From Burkholderiaceae bacterium (GTDB lineage: Bacteria > Pseudomonadota > Gammaproteobacteria > Burkholderiales > Burkholderiaceae_D): a DNA stretch of 64,000 bases. Under the pieces are notes generated by a model. The model was not told where the DNA came from and did no database searches. It worked only from the letters and a program-made list of their open reading frames with translations. Each line of letters opens with the position of its first letter. The stretch's first letter is position 1. The position numbers and the translations under genes are program-made. The stretch covers positions 62,001 through 126,000 of the forward strand of contig JAFANH010000071.1 in NCBI GenBank assembly GCA_019232795.1. The letters are read 5' to 3'. This document shows, piece after piece, positions 1 to 10,149 of the stretch.

Positions 1-1
1 G

Positions 2-817
2 ATCGTCTGCTATCGCAATTCGCCGGCACAGGTGGAAAGGGCCCTGGCCAGCGTTACCTCGTCTTCTGCTGAGTTTGCCTTGTTCCTGGTCGACAATTCG
101 GGGGACGACACGCTGGCCCCGGTGGCGCGGAAATTCGGCGCCACGTATATCCATTTGGCGCACAATCCCGGTTTTGGCGCGGCTCACAATGTCGCCATGC
201 GCGAGGCGCTCGCACTTGGATGCGATTACCACCTGGTCATGAACCCGGACATCAGTTTTGGTGACAACGTCGTGCCTGCCCTGCTCGATTACATGGAACA
301 GCATCGCGAGATCGGACTGGTCATGCCGAACGTGTTTTACCCGGATGGTCAGCAGCAATACCTGTGCAAGCTGCTGCCGAACCCCTTTGACTTGATGATG
401 CGGCGCTTTTTCCCCGCTTTGTATCGCTTCAGCGGCAGGCTTGCCAACTATGAAATGCACCATAGCGGCTATGACAAGATCATGGACGTACCTGCGCTCT
501 CGGGCTGTTTCATGCTGATACGCAGCGGAACCCTGCGCGAAGTCGGTAATTTCGATGAGCGGTTCTTCATGTACCTCGAAGACGTGGATTTGTCGCGCCG
601 CATTGGGCGCCTTGCAAGAACCGTGTATTTCCCTCATGTGTCGGTTGTACATGACTACGGCAAGGGGTCCTACAAGAGCCTCAAGCTCTTGTATTATCAT
701 TTGCGCTCGGCGGTTCAGTACTTCAATAAGTGGGGCTGGTTCTCCGATGTCGAGAAAAAAAGGGTCAATCGCATCGCGATCCAAAAACTACGTTCCATCA
801 ACAGCACAAAAAAATGA
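2..817 (+). CDS. Glycosyltransferase family 2 (5' end cut by window edge)
   Basis: A GT-A fold glycosyltransferase that probably adds a sugar to a lipid-linked polysaccharide or the LPS core on the cytoplasmic face of the inner membrane. The frame is open from base 2, reading IVCYRNSP before the first internal GTG at 32, so the start lies outside the window. Visible family features are the HNPGFGAAHN loop, the NPD metal/nucleotide motif in HLVMNPDIS, and the acceptor-side SGCFMLIR and FFMYLEDVDLSRR motifs typical of rhamnosyltransferase-like GT2 enzymes. It is followed after 56 bases by a sugar-phosphate transferase gene on the same strand. The family is certain; donor and acceptor cannot be read from the sequence. 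Confidence 0.85.
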   Translation: MVCYRNSPAQVERALASVTSSSAEFALFLVDNSGDDTLAPVARKFGATYIHLAHNPGFGAAHNVAMREALALGCDYHLVMNPDISFGDNVVPALLDYMEQHREIGLVMPNVFYPDGQQQYLCKLLPNPFDLMMRRFFPALYRFSGRLANYEMHHSGYDKIMDVPALSGCFMLIRSGTLREVGNFDERFFMYLEDVDLSRRIGRLARTVYFPHVSVVHDYGKGSYKSLKLLYYHLRSAVQYFNKWGWFSDVEKKRVNRIAIQKLRSINSTKK

Positions 818-873
818 TGCCGGCGCACACCCGGCGCGCGGCGCGCGCTTGAAGCGCATGCCTTCCAGACAGC

Positions 874-1968
874 ATGAATTCCTTCTTCGTCAGCTTCCTG
901 ATCTCCCTGTTATTGACTCTGGTCGCTATCCGGATCGCCAAACTGCACGAAGCGGCGCTGGATTCGCACGACGGTGTGCAGAAAGTTCATGCACACGTGG
1001 TGCCCCGGGTGGGTGGAATCGGCATCTTTCTGGCGGTGGTCGCGACCGGGGTGTTCACCATGTGGCGCGCGCCGGCGATCGGCGATGGCATCGTGCTGCT
1101 GCTGGCCTGTTCCACGGTCGCTTTTCTGGGCGGGATCGTCGAAGATTTCACCAAAAGCGTGAGTCCCGTCCGGCGTCTGACGCTGACCATGTGCGCGGCC
1201 GTGCTCGGCTACTGGCTGCTCGATGCGCGCATCGAGCATATCGACGGCATTTCCTCGCAAATCCTGGTGTTGGGCAGTATATGGCTGACGCTGCCGCTGA
1301 CGGTGCTGGCGGTGGCCGGCATAGCCAATGCGGTCAACATTATTGACGGCTTCAACGGCCTCGCCAGCGTCGTGACGATCTGCATGCTGCTGTCCCTGGG
1401 CTACGTCGCGCTGCAGGTGGGCGATATGTTCGTCATGGTGGCGGCCTTGATGGTGGCGGGCGCGACGACCGGGTTTTTGGCCTGGAATTATCCGGCCGGC
1501 CTGATCTTTCTCGGCGATGGCGGCGCCTATTTCCTCGGCTTCATGCTGGGTGAATTGTCGATCCTGCTGGTGATGCGCAACCCCCAGGTTTCGACCTGGT
1601 ACGCGATGCTGCTGCTGATTTACCCTGTGTTCGAAACTCTGTTTTCCATCTATCGGCGTATTTTTCTGCGCGGACGCTCCCCCGGCATGCCGGACGGCAT
1701 CCACCTGCATAGCCTGATTTTCCGGCGCTTGGTATTATGGGCGGCCGGACGGCATGACGCGCGCGCGCTGACGCGCAGCAATTCCATGACTTCGCCCTAT
1801 CTATGGCTGCTTTCGCTGATGGCGGTCATTCCGGCAACCTTGTTGTGGAAGCACAGCTTCGTCCTGATTTTGTTTTGCCTGTTGTTCGTGATTTCTTACG
1901 TTTGGCTGTACGCACGCATCGTCCGCTTCAAGTCTCCGCGCTGGATGATGCTGCCGCGAAAAAAATGA
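874..1968 (+). CDS. Undecaprenyl-phosphate sugar-1-phosphate transferase (WecA/TagO/MraY family)
   Basis: A 364-residue polytopic membrane enzyme of glycosyltransferase family 4. Members move a HexNAc-1-phosphate from UDP-HexNAc to undecaprenyl phosphate and so start O-antigen, ECA or other glycan synthesis. Signature segments are the catalytic NIIDGFNGLAS loop (about residues 155-165), the FLGDGGAYFLGF motif (about 212-223) and a PDGIHLHSL segment near residue 275 that matches the H-rich cytoplasmic loop of WecA-type proteins. Hydrophobic helices fill the rest. It sits between a GT2 gene and a phosphomannomutase gene, which fits initiation of a surface polysaccharide. A WecA-like role with UDP-GlcNAc is likely, but the substrate is inferred. 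Confidence 0.88.
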   Translation: MNSFFVSFLISLLLTLVAIRIAKLHEAALDSHDGVQKVHAHVVPRVGGIGIFLAVVATGVFTMWRAPAIGDGIVLLLACSTVAFLGGIVEDFTKSVSPVRRLTLTMCAAVLGYWLLDARIEHIDGISSQILVLGSIWLTLPLTVLAVAGIANAVNIIDGFNGLASVVTICMLLSLGYVALQVGDMFVMVAALMVAGATTGFLAWNYPAGLIFLGDGGAYFLGFMLGELSILLVMRNPQVSTWYAMLLLIYPVFETLFSIYRRIFLRGRSPGMPDGIHLHSLIFRRLVLWAAGRHDARALTRSNSMTSPYLWLLSLMAVIPATLLWKHSFVLILFCLLFVISYVWLYARIVRFKSPRWMMLPRKK

Positions 1969-2012
1969 TCCAATTTTGCGGTCGATCTGCAACCGATAGC
2001 GACCTTACCACT

Positions 2013-3389
<1,377 letters not shown>

Positions 3390-3394
3390 GCGCG

Positions 3395-4378
3395 GTGTCG
3401 GTGAATATATTGATCGTTCGCGTCTCGTCGCTGGGCGACGTGGTGCACAACATGCCCATGGTGGCCGACATCCGGCGTGCTTTTCCCGATGCCCATATCG
3501 ATTGGGTTGTGGAAGAAGCCTACGTCAGCCTGGTGGCATTGAACCGCGGCGTGCGTCACGTGATTCCCATGGCGCTGCGCCGCTGGCGCAAGAGCCTGCA
3601 CAAGGCCGCGACGCGTGCCGAGATGCGCGCTTTTCGCCAGCGCTTGCGGGCCGAGGCCTACGATTTCGTCTTCGATACGCAGGGACTGTTCAAAACCGCA
3701 GCCACCATGCGGCTCGCGCGCCTGCGCGAAGGCGGCAAGCGGGTCGGCCTTGCCAATGCCACCGAAGGATCGGGCTATGAGCCTGTTTCGCGCATTTTCC
3801 ACGACTTGAGCGTTCCGGTTGGCTTGCACACACATGCCGTGCTGCGTGCACGCACGGTGGCAGCCAAGGCGCTCGGTTATACCGTCGATACTGCGCCAGA
3901 CTTCGATCTGCGGCCGCCGGCGCAGACTGACCCGGCCTGGATGCCGGCCACTCCCTACGCTGTTTTCTTTCACGCGACCGCGCGCGCAGCCAAGCAATGG
4001 CCGGTCGGGCATTGGCTGCAAATCGCGCGCAGTTTGCGTGAGCGCGGCTGGCCTATTCTGCTGCCCTGGGGCAGCGAATCCGAAAGGCAGGCCGCGCAAC
4101 AATTGGCAAGTGGCATGGAACAGGCGGTCGTCCTGCCCAAGTTGCCGCTGATGGAAGCGGTAATGCTGGCGCAACGGGCGGCCTTGGTCATTGGAGTCGA
4201 CACCGGACTGACACATATCGCTGCCGCCTACTGTCGGCCCACCATAGAGCTGTACGGCGATTCCCCACGTTGGAAAACCGAGGGCAACTGGTCGCCCAAT
4301 ATCATCAACCTGGGCGATACCGGCGCACAGCCCGATGTGGCCGCCGTGGAAGCAGCGGTGCATCAGTTGCTCGATTGA
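3395..4378 (+). CDS. waaC: LPS heptosyltransferase I
   Basis: A 327-residue glycosyltransferase family 9 enzyme that adds the first L-glycero-D-manno-heptose to Kdo2-lipid A at the inner membrane. Family features are the N-terminal ILIVRVSSLGDVVHNMP motif, DTQGLFKTA near residue 90, the VFFHATARAAKQWP segment that starts the C-terminal nucleotide-sugar domain, and the GVDTGLTHIAAA donor site near residue 267. Length agrees with E. coli WaaC (about 320). The start is GTG at 3395, with an alternative GTG at 3401, only 5 bases after the mutase stop, which suggests translational coupling. It lies close to waaA, as expected for an LPS inner-core cluster. Confidence 0.93.
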   Translation: MSVNILIVRVSSLGDVVHNMPMVADIRRAFPDAHIDWVVEEAYVSLVALNRGVRHVIPMALRRWRKSLHKAATRAEMRAFRQRLRAEAYDFVFDTQGLFKTAATMRLARLREGGKRVGLANATEGSGYEPVSRIFHDLSVPVGLHTHAVLRARTVAAKALGYTVDTAPDFDLRPPAQTDPAWMPATPYAVFFHATARAAKQWPVGHWLQIARSLRERGWPILLPWGSESERQAAQQLASGMEQAVVLPKLPLMEAVMLAQRAALVIGVDTGLTHIAAAYCRPTIELYGDSPRWKTEGNWSPNIINLGDTGAQPDVAAVEAAVHQLLD

Positions 4379-4444
4379 TATTGCTATACCCACGCTGATC
4401 GCTTGGGCGCTGGCGAACCGGGGATATCAGAGATAATAGCGGCT

Positions 4445-5314
4445 ATGGAACAGCAAATCCTCGAAATCGATGGCTCCGACTGGCGGCCGGCTGCGGCCAA
4501 TGCCGAGTGGATCGCTGCACTCGAAGCGGGCAAGGTGCTCTACTTTCCGCGCCTGGCATTCACACTGAGCGATCACGAGCGTCGCTTCCTGACGCCGGCA
4601 GTGCGCGACCCCAGGGTGCGCAACATCAGTCTCGACGCCCAAGGCGGACTCAAGGGCGCCGTCGGCAACGCCGACGATCAGGCGGCATTGGGCTCCATGA
4701 TAGGGCGCTTCCGCCAGCAGGCGCAGTCCCTGATCGACGCCATTCTGCCGCGCTACAGCGGCGCCTTGAGGCTTGCGCCGACCAGTTATCGCCCCAGCCA
4801 GGTGGAAGGCCGCAGCCAGTCCTGGCGCGCGGACGACCGGCGCCTGCATGTCGACGCCTTTCCATCGCGACCCAATTATGGCGAGCGCATTTTGCGCGTC
4901 TTCACCAACTTGAATCCGGACGGCGCGCCGCGCGTATGGCGAGTCGGTGAACCGTTCGAACAAGTGGCCAAGCGTTTCCTGCCGCGTGCAAAATCCTACG
5001 TGCGCTGGCAAGCCCAGGCGTTGAATGCTTTGCACGTCACCAAGGCCTTGCGCAGCGAGTACGATCACTTGATGCTGCAACTGCATGACGGGATGAAGTC
5101 CGATCTTGCCTATCAGAAGGAAGCGCCGCAGGTGACGATGCCGTTTCCGCCGGGCTCGGTCTGGATCTGTTTTTCGGATCAGACTTCGCATGCGGTCATG
5201 TCCGGCCAGTACATGATGGAACAGACGCTGCATTTGCCGGTGGCGCGGCAATATGATCCCGATGCCAGCCCGCTCGCCATCCTGTCGCGCCTGACCGGGC
5301 GCCCTCTAATCTGA
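4445..5314 (+). CDS. kdoO: Kdo 3-hydroxylase, Fe(II)/2-oxoglutarate dioxygenase (KdoO family)
   Basis: A 289-residue member of the 3-deoxy-D-manno-octulosonic acid hydroxylase family. Characterised members in Burkholderia and Yersinia convert Kdo of the LPS inner core to Ko, a change linked to acid-stable LPS. The iron site appears to be the H-x-D of LHVDAFPS (His135, Asp137) together with a distal His near residue 249 in SDQTSHAVMSG. An Arg about 19 residues later could bind 2-oxoglutarate. I chose ATG 4445 because the protein then begins MEQQILEID; the open frame upstream overlaps no useful motif. The stop overlaps the start of waaA (TGATG), so the two are probably translated together. The exact position hydroxylated is inferred. 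Confidence 0.85.
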   Translation: MEQQILEIDGSDWRPAAANAEWIAALEAGKVLYFPRLAFTLSDHERRFLTPAVRDPRVRNISLDAQGGLKGAVGNADDQAALGSMIGRFRQQAQSLIDAILPRYSGALRLAPTSYRPSQVEGRSQSWRADDRRLHVDAFPSRPNYGERILRVFTNLNPDGAPRVWRVGEPFEQVAKRFLPRAKSYVRWQAQALNALHVTKALRSEYDHLMLQLHDGMKSDLAYQKEAPQVTMPFPPGSVWICFSDQTSHAVMSGQYMMEQTLHLPVARQYDPDASPLAILSRLTGRPLI

Positions 5315-6612
5315 TGCGTACACTGTATTCCCTGCTGTGGTGGTTGGCGCTGCCGATCGTGCTGATGCGGCTGTGGTGGCGCGGACTGCGCGAGCCTGGC
5401 TATCGCCGGCATTGGGGCGAGCGCCTGGGTTTCTATGGCGCTTCGCCCACGTCCGGACGGCAACCCGTCATCTGGGTGCATGCCGTCTCGGTGGGCGAGA
5501 CGCGTGCCGCTGAACCGCTGATCGATGCGCTGCTGCAGGCCTATCCGGAACACGTGATTTTGCTGACGCATATGACGCCGACCGGGCGCGCCACCGGGCA
5601 GGCGCTGTTCACCACCTACGCGCCGCGTGTGCAGCAGTGCTACCTGCCTTATGACATCGGCGTCATGGTGCGCCGTTTCCTCGATCATTTCCATCCTTCC
5701 CTGTGCGTGTTGATCGAGACCGAGGTTTGGCCGAACGTCATGGCCCAATGCGCGCGCCATCGCGTGCCCGTGGTGCTGGTCAATGCGCGGTTGTCCGAAC
5801 GTTCTCTGGCCAAGGGCAAACGCATGGCTGCCTTGATGACCGAGGCGGCCCAGGCGCTGGATTGCGTGGCGGCGCAGACCGGTGCCGACGCCGACCGTCT
5901 GGCGCAACTCGGGGCACGCAATGTGCAAGTCACCGGCAGCATCAAGTTTGATGTCACTCCGCCGACCGAAGCGCTGGTTGCGGGCGCAGAATTGCGCCGC
6001 CAATTCGGCCGCCGCCGGGTGCTGCTGTGCGCCAGCACGCGCGATGGCGAGGAAGCGCTGATATTGGACGCGCTCGCGCGCACCCATGCCGGCGACATAT
6101 TATTGATTCTCGTGCCGCGCCATCCGCAGCGTTTTGACGAAGTGGCGCGCATGCTGGCGGGCCGCGGCGTCAGCATGGCGCGCAGGTCTGCATTGAACGG
6201 GACGCAGCTTGCCGATAACGTGCAAGTGCTGCTCGGTGATTCGATGGGAGAAATGTTTGCCTATTATGCCGCTTGCGACGTCGCCTTTATCGGCGGCAGC
6301 CTGTTGCCGCTCGGCGGGCAAAACCTGATCGAAGCCTGCGCGCTGGGCAAACCGGTGCTGCTGGGACCGCACACGTTCAATTTTGCCGCGGCCAGCGAAG
6401 ATGCGATCGCGGCCGGAGCGGCTTTGCGCGTCACCGATGCGGATGCCATGCTGCATGCGGCGCTACGGCTGCTGCATGCTGACGGCGAACGTGTCGCGAT
6501 GGGAAATAGTGCGCTCGATTTTGCCGAACAACACCGCGGAGCCGCACAGCGGACCATGGCGCTGCTGCATCCCTACCTGAGCTCGGAAGAATTGGCCGGC
6601 GTGTCAAATTGA
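5314..6612 (+). CDS. waaA: 3-deoxy-D-manno-octulosonic acid (Kdo) transferase
   Basis: A 432-residue GT30 enzyme, close to E. coli WaaA (425), that moves Kdo from CMP-Kdo to lipid IVA on the cytoplasmic side of the inner membrane. It has an N-terminal membrane anchor (LYSLLWWLALPIVLMRLWW), the acceptor-side YRRHWGERLGF and HAVSVGETRA motifs, the ETEVWPN segment of the first Rossmann domain, and the GGSLLPLGGQNLIEACALGKPV donor-binding region near residues 325-350. ATG 5314 overlaps the stop of the Kdo hydroxylase. The gene closes the LPS cluster and is followed by a strong inverted repeat facing tolC. Confidence 0.94.
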   Translation: MRTLYSLLWWLALPIVLMRLWWRGLREPGYRRHWGERLGFYGASPTSGRQPVIWVHAVSVGETRAAEPLIDALLQAYPEHVILLTHMTPTGRATGQALFTTYAPRVQQCYLPYDIGVMVRRFLDHFHPSLCVLIETEVWPNVMAQCARHRVPVVLVNARLSERSLAKGKRMAALMTEAAQALDCVAAQTGADADRLAQLGARNVQVTGSIKFDVTPPTEALVAGAELRRQFGRRRVLLCASTRDGEEALILDALARTHAGDILLILVPRHPQRFDEVARMLAGRGVSMARRSALNGTQLADNVQVLLGDSMGEMFAYYAACDVAFIGGSLLPLGGQNLIEACALGKPVLLGPHTFNFAAASEDAIAAGAALRVTDADAMLHAALRLLHADGERVAMGNSALDFAEQHRGAAQRTMALLHPYLSSEELAGVSN

Positions 6613-6645
6613 TTGCCTGGGGCGTCTGTGCGCGTCCCAGGCAAT
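6612..6645. terminator. Convergent terminator between waaA and tolC
   Basis: A perfect 10-bp inverted repeat, ATTGCCTGGG (6612-6621) with CCCAGGCAAT (6636-6645), separated by 14 bases. It begins at the last base of the waaA stop and lies 12 bases from the end of convergent tolC. The flanking T-runs are weak, so a bidirectional factor-independent terminator is likely rather than certain. Confidence 0.65.
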
Positions 6646-6656
6646 TATCTTATGCC

Positions 6657-8009
6657 TTAGTGGGCCAACAGGCCGTTCACTGCCACCAGGTCGTCTTCCT
6701 TCAGCGAGCCGGCTGCCGACTTCAGGCGCAAACCGTTGACGATGGTGTCGTAGCGCGCCTTCGCCAGGGTCTGGCGCGTGTTATAGAGTTGCTGTTGGGC
6801 GTTCAGCACGTCGATGTTGATGCGGATGCCGACCTGGTAACCAAGCTGATTGGATGCCAGCGAAGTCTGGCTCGACACTTCCGCCGCCTCGTAAGCCGCA
6901 ACTTGCGCCAAGCCGCTGCTGACCCCAAGGTAGGATTGACGCGCGGACTGCGCAGCCGTGCGGCGCGCACTTTCCAGGTCTTGCCTGGCCTTGTCTTCGA
7001 GCGCCACCGATTCCTTGACTTTGCTGTCGGTCATGAAGCCGGCAAAGATCGGTACGTTCCACTGCACGCCGACGGCAGTCTGGTTGGCGATGCCGGGCGG
7101 GTAAAGGATATTGTCGCCACCTTGGTTGGTGTGCTGGCGCTGCGCGACGAAATCGGCAGTCGGGTAATGGCCGGCGCGATTCATTTTGACGGTACGGTGC
7201 GCGATTTCGACATTGATCTGCTGGCCGACCACGGTGAAATTTTCATGCTCTGCGCCATCGACCCACTTGTCCATTTGCGCCGGCTCCGGCAGTGCAAGCT
7301 TGACGCCGGCGCGCAGCGGCGCCAAATCGGCCGGGGCCTTGCCGATGATCTGCTCGAGCGCGGTGCGCTTGATCTCCAGGTCGTTTTGCGCGGCCAATTC
7401 CTGCGCGACGGCCAGGTCGTAGCGCGACTGCGCTTCGTTGGAGTCCGTGATCGTGGTGGTGCCGACTTCGAAGTTGCGTTTGGCCGATGCCAGTTGCTCG
7501 GTAATGGCAACCTTGTTTGCCTGAATCGAAGTCAGCGTATCTTGCGCAGTCAGCACGTCGAAATAGGCTTGCGCGACGCGCAGCATCAAGTCTTCGCGCG
7601 CCTGCGCGAATTGCGCTTCGGTCGAGGCGGCAGACAGGATGCCGATCTGATATTGCTGCCAATTGGCCATGCGGAACAGCGGCTGGGTCAACTGCACCGT
7701 ATAGGTCGACTGGGGATAATGGGCGCTGAACGAGGTGTAACCCACATTCGGTTCCGGCATCGACGGCGTTTCCGACAGGCCGTTTTCAAAGTAGCTGCCC
7801 GACACGGCCACTTGCGGCAACAAGCCCGAACGGCCCTGCGCGACCTTTTCCTCGCCGGCCACCATGGCGGCGCGCGCACTGGCGTAAACCGGGTCGTTGG
7901 AGAGGGCCTCCTTGTAGATCTGTAAGAGATCTGCTGCCTGTGCCTGCAACGGCAGGCTCAACGACACGAACGCACTGCTGACCAAGGCCGCGATGACGGG
8001 GTTGCGCAT
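6657..8009 (-). CDS. tolC: TolC-family outer membrane channel protein
   Basis: A 450-residue outer membrane efflux protein, the exit duct for tripartite RND/MFS/ABC pumps and type I secretion. A signal peptide of about 25 residues ends at LPLQAQA-A. Two repeated coiled-coil and beta units follow, with the typical N-terminal LLQIYKEALSNDPVYASARA and the internal repeat around AYFDVLTAQDTLTSIQANKVAI. The C-terminal unit carries QLGYQVGIRINIDVLNAQQQLYNTRQTLAKARY. The length equals the usual 450-490. Rhodanese and Pcm-like genes lie just upstream on the same strand, an order common in Burkholderiales. No pump components adjoin it, so it probably serves several exporters. Confidence 0.93.
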   Translation of the reverse strand: MRNPVIAALVSSAFVSLSLPLQAQAADLLQIYKEALSNDPVYASARAAMVAGEEKVAQGRSGLLPQVAVSGSYFENGLSETPSMPEPNVGYTSFSAHYPQSTYTVQLTQPLFRMANWQQYQIGILSAASTEAQFAQAREDLMLRVAQAYFDVLTAQDTLTSIQANKVAITEQLASAKRNFEVGTTTITDSNEAQSRYDLAVAQELAAQNDLEIKRTALEQIIGKAPADLAPLRAGVKLALPEPAQMDKWVDGAEHENFTVVGQQINVEIAHRTVKMNRAGHYPTADFVAQRQHTNQGGDNILYPPGIANQTAVGVQWNVPIFAGFMTDSKVKESVALEDKARQDLESARRTAAQSARQSYLGVSSGLAQVAAYEAAEVSSQTSLASNQLGYQVGIRINIDVLNAQQQLYNTRQTLAKARYDTIVNGLRLKSAAGSLKEDDLVAVNGLLAH

Positions 8010-8063
8010 TCAGTTTCTCCGCTAGTTTCGATGGTGTTCGTTAGTGTTGGTGGGGCGAGGCCG

Positions 8064-8387
8064 TCAATACGTCGGCATGTCGGGGTCGACCTGCTGCGCC
8101 CATGCATGAACGCCGCCGGTCAGATTGGTGATTTTGCCAAAGCCGTTTTGCTCAAGGAAGCTTGCGACTTTCATGCTGCGCCCGCCGTGGTGGCAAATGC
8201 AGACTATTTCCGCATCGGCATCCAGTTCAGCAAGACGGGTCGGCACCATGTGCATGGGCATGAAGAGCGCATTGTCGATATGGCAGGTTTGAAATTCCGA
8301 GCGCTCGCGCACGTCGAGCAGAATCGGGTTCGGGCGTTCGGGGTCGGCCAGCCATTGTGCCAATTCGGGGGCGGTGACGTGTTGCAT
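8064..8387 (-). CDS. Single-domain rhodanese (sulfurtransferase-like)
   Basis: A 107-residue cytoplasmic rhodanese domain. The catalytic loop is CHHGGRS at residues 65-71, with nucleophile Cys65. LLDVRERSEF (23-32), the CHIDNALFMP segment and the C-terminal LTGGVHAWAQ are the other family hallmarks. Known relatives such as GlpE move sulfane sulfur from thiosulfate or bind persulfides, but the physiological partner here is unknown. It lies 6 bases downstream of the Pcm-like gene and 54 bases upstream of tolC, so all three may share a transcript. Confidence 0.9.
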   Translation of the reverse strand: MQHVTAPELAQWLADPERPNPILLDVRERSEFQTCHIDNALFMPMHMVPTRLAELDADAEIVCICHHGGRSMKVASFLEQNGFGKITNLTGGVHAWAQQVDPDMPTY

Positions 8388-8393
8388 GCTCGA

Positions 8394-9053
8394 TCAGAAT
8401 TTGAAATGGGATGGGGTCTGCGCGTGGCGCAAGGGCTTGATGCAGGTTTCGAACAGCTTCACCGTTTCATAGGTCGATTCGGATACGCGCGTGACCAGCT
8501 GGGTGCTCATCACCGGTTCTTCGCCCAAAGTGGCCAGGATACGGCCGCCAACCTTGATTTGCTGCAGGAAAGCGTCGGGCAACACCGGCAGTGACCCGGA
8601 AATCACGATCACATCGAAAGGAGAATGGCCATTGCCGCTCCAGCCCTTGGCGCCATCGGCCAGGATGACCTCGACGTTGGTGACGCCGTTGGCGCTCAAG
8701 TTGCGCTGGGCGAGATCCTTCAGTTCGGGTTCGATCTCCAGAGTGGTGACGTGGCGTGCCCGGTACGCCAGCAATGCGGCCATATAGCCCGAGCCCGCGC
8801 CGATTTCCAGGACGTTCTCGTGCTTCTTGATATTCGCTTCCTGCAAGATGCGCGCTTCGCACTTCGGCGCGAGCATGTTCTCTCCGCAGGGCAGGGGAAT
8901 CTCGGTATCGAAAAAAGCGAGATCCTTATAGGCGGAGGGCACGAACTCCTCTCTTTTCACGATGAACAAGAGATCGAGGACATCCTGGTCGAGCACGTCC
9001 CACGGGCGGATTTGCTGCTCGATCATGTTGAAGCGGGCTTTTTCGATGTTCAT
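8394..9053 (-). CDS. pcm: Protein-L-isoaspartate O-methyltransferase family protein
   Basis: A 219-residue SAM-dependent methyltransferase. Pcm enzymes repair isoaspartyl residues in aged proteins. Motif I is VLEIGAGSGYMAALL (81-95), and motif II/III regions follow (VTTLEIEPEL, VILADGAKGW, FDVIVISGSLPVLP). The segment before motif I reads CGENMLAPKCEARILQ, not the canonical isoaspartyl-binding GQTISQPYIVA of E. coli Pcm. This marks it as the divergent Pcm-like branch found next to tolC in betaproteobacteria, and its repair activity is less certain than its fold. ATG 9053 has no strong Shine-Dalgarno. The 228-base stretch upstream towards the TetR gene contains no other gene I can support. Confidence 0.82.
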   Translation of the reverse strand: MNIEKARFNMIEQQIRPWDVLDQDVLDLLFIVKREEFVPSAYKDLAFFDTEIPLPCGENMLAPKCEARILQEANIKKHENVLEIGAGSGYMAALLAYRARHVTTLEIEPELKDLAQRNLSANGVTNVEVILADGAKGWSGNGHSPFDVIVISGSLPVLPDAFLQQIKVGGRILATLGEEPVMSTQLVTRVSESTYETVKLFETCIKPLRHAQTPSHFKF

Positions 9054-9281
9054 TTGGCTACTCGGTGTAGAAAAGACAAAGACCGCATTTTATCGCCGTT
9101 TTACGAGTGGGGGCAGGTATCAGCCGTCAAGAGTCGGTCGTCAAGCGGCTATTGCCGCCATGGGCCGTTCGAATGGCACAATCTTAGTCAAATGCGTATC
9201 GCGATGCGCGCGAAATGCGACAGGTCGCCGAATTTGAGGGACAGAAGCGCGAAAAACGCGGTGAAACGACGATCGGATGAT

Positions 9282-9926
9282 TCACGCAGGGCGGACGACA
9301 AGCCCCTGGAACAGAAGATTGAGGAAGGTTTCTAGGTAGGTGTCAGGGGAAATAGGCTCCGAGCCGCAGGTATCGAAGGAGTGCTTTCTTAGAATCAACA
9401 TGATGATAGGAGCGGCGATCACCTGCGTGGCTTGGACGGCGTCAATCTGATGGAACTCGCCGCTTTCCACCCCGCGCTGTATGGCCTTGGTGATCAGGGC
9501 ATTTCCGCGCAAAATCACTTCGTCATGATAAAACTTGGCAATTTCGGGGAAATTGCCCGATTCTGCGACGATCAGCTTCATTATGCCCGACAACTTCGTG
9601 TTGCCGACCTGCTCCCACCGGCCCAACAGGATTTCCTGCAGCAAATTGCGGCTGGAGCCTTGGTATTGTTCGATGGTTTGTTCTGCGCGGCCGATCGCCG
9701 GTACGATATGCTCGCGCACCACGGCCTTGAACAGCTCTTCCTTGTTGGCAAAGTACAGGTACAGCGTACCCTTGGAGACGCCGGCCTTGGCCGCAACATC
9801 GTCCAGGCGGGTCGTTGCATAGCCGCGTTCCACGAGCAGATCGAGCGCTGCCGCCAGCAATTCCTGCGGACGCGCTTCCTTGCGCCTTTCCCAGCGCCCT
9901 TTGATCTTGTTGATAGAACAGTCCAT
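9282..9926 (-). CDS. TetR/AcrR-family transcriptional regulator
   Basis: A 214-residue DNA-binding repressor-type protein. The N-terminal helix-turn-helix is clear: ELLAAALDLLVERGYATTRLDDVAAKAGVSKGTLYLYFANKEELFKAVV, about residues 18-66. The ligand-binding half is AcrR-like with a DUF-type C-terminus (LETFLNLLFQGLVV). It is divergent from uppP, with 223 bases between the chosen starts, so it may control itself and perhaps uppP. The frame stays open to 10169. I prefer ATG 9926 because a -10-like TATACT lies just upstream of it, and ATG 9971 has only a GAGG directly abutting it. The ligand is unknown. Confidence 0.85.
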   Translation of the reverse strand: MDCSINKIKGRWERRKEARPQELLAAALDLLVERGYATTRLDDVAAKAGVSKGTLYLYFANKEELFKAVVREHIVPAIGRAEQTIEQYQGSSRNLLQEILLGRWEQVGNTKLSGIMKLIVAESGNFPEIAKFYHDEVILRGNALITKAIQRGVESGEFHQIDAVQATQVIAAPIIMLILRKHSFDTCGSEPISPDTYLETFLNLLFQGLVVRPA

Positions 9927-9961
9927 ACAGTCAGTATAACTTACTTGCCAGTCATTAAATG
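9926..9961 (-). promoter_or_regulatory. Candidate TetR-gene promoter and operator
   Basis: On the minus strand a TATACT hexamer (9933-9938) ends 6 bases before ATG 9926, so transcription would begin at or next to the start codon. Three GACTG words cluster here (within TGACTGGCAAG, ACTGACTG and GGACTG), as might be expected of an autoregulatory TetR operator. No convincing -35 is visible. Confidence 0.35.
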
Positions 9962-10149
9962 TAATTGCCATACCTCGAGGCGCAAAGGGTGATCGGGCGC
10001 AATCCGGCGGGGCTTCAGCCGGTATCTGCGTGGAATGAGCCGGGACTCCGTTTGCTCGTGGTAATCTTGCGTCCTTGTCATATCGCCGCCATGCATGCGC
10101 TGGCCGTGTCCAGCCGAAAGCGGTAAACGAAAACCACCAGGAGAACATT

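Noticed and set aside
6609-7925. Long plus-strand open frame opposite tolC
   Set aside because: It is antisense to an intact, well-recognised TolC gene; such long antisense frames arise from GC-rich third positions. The same applies to the long frames opposite dnaK, leuS, proA, pcnB, recA and sucC.
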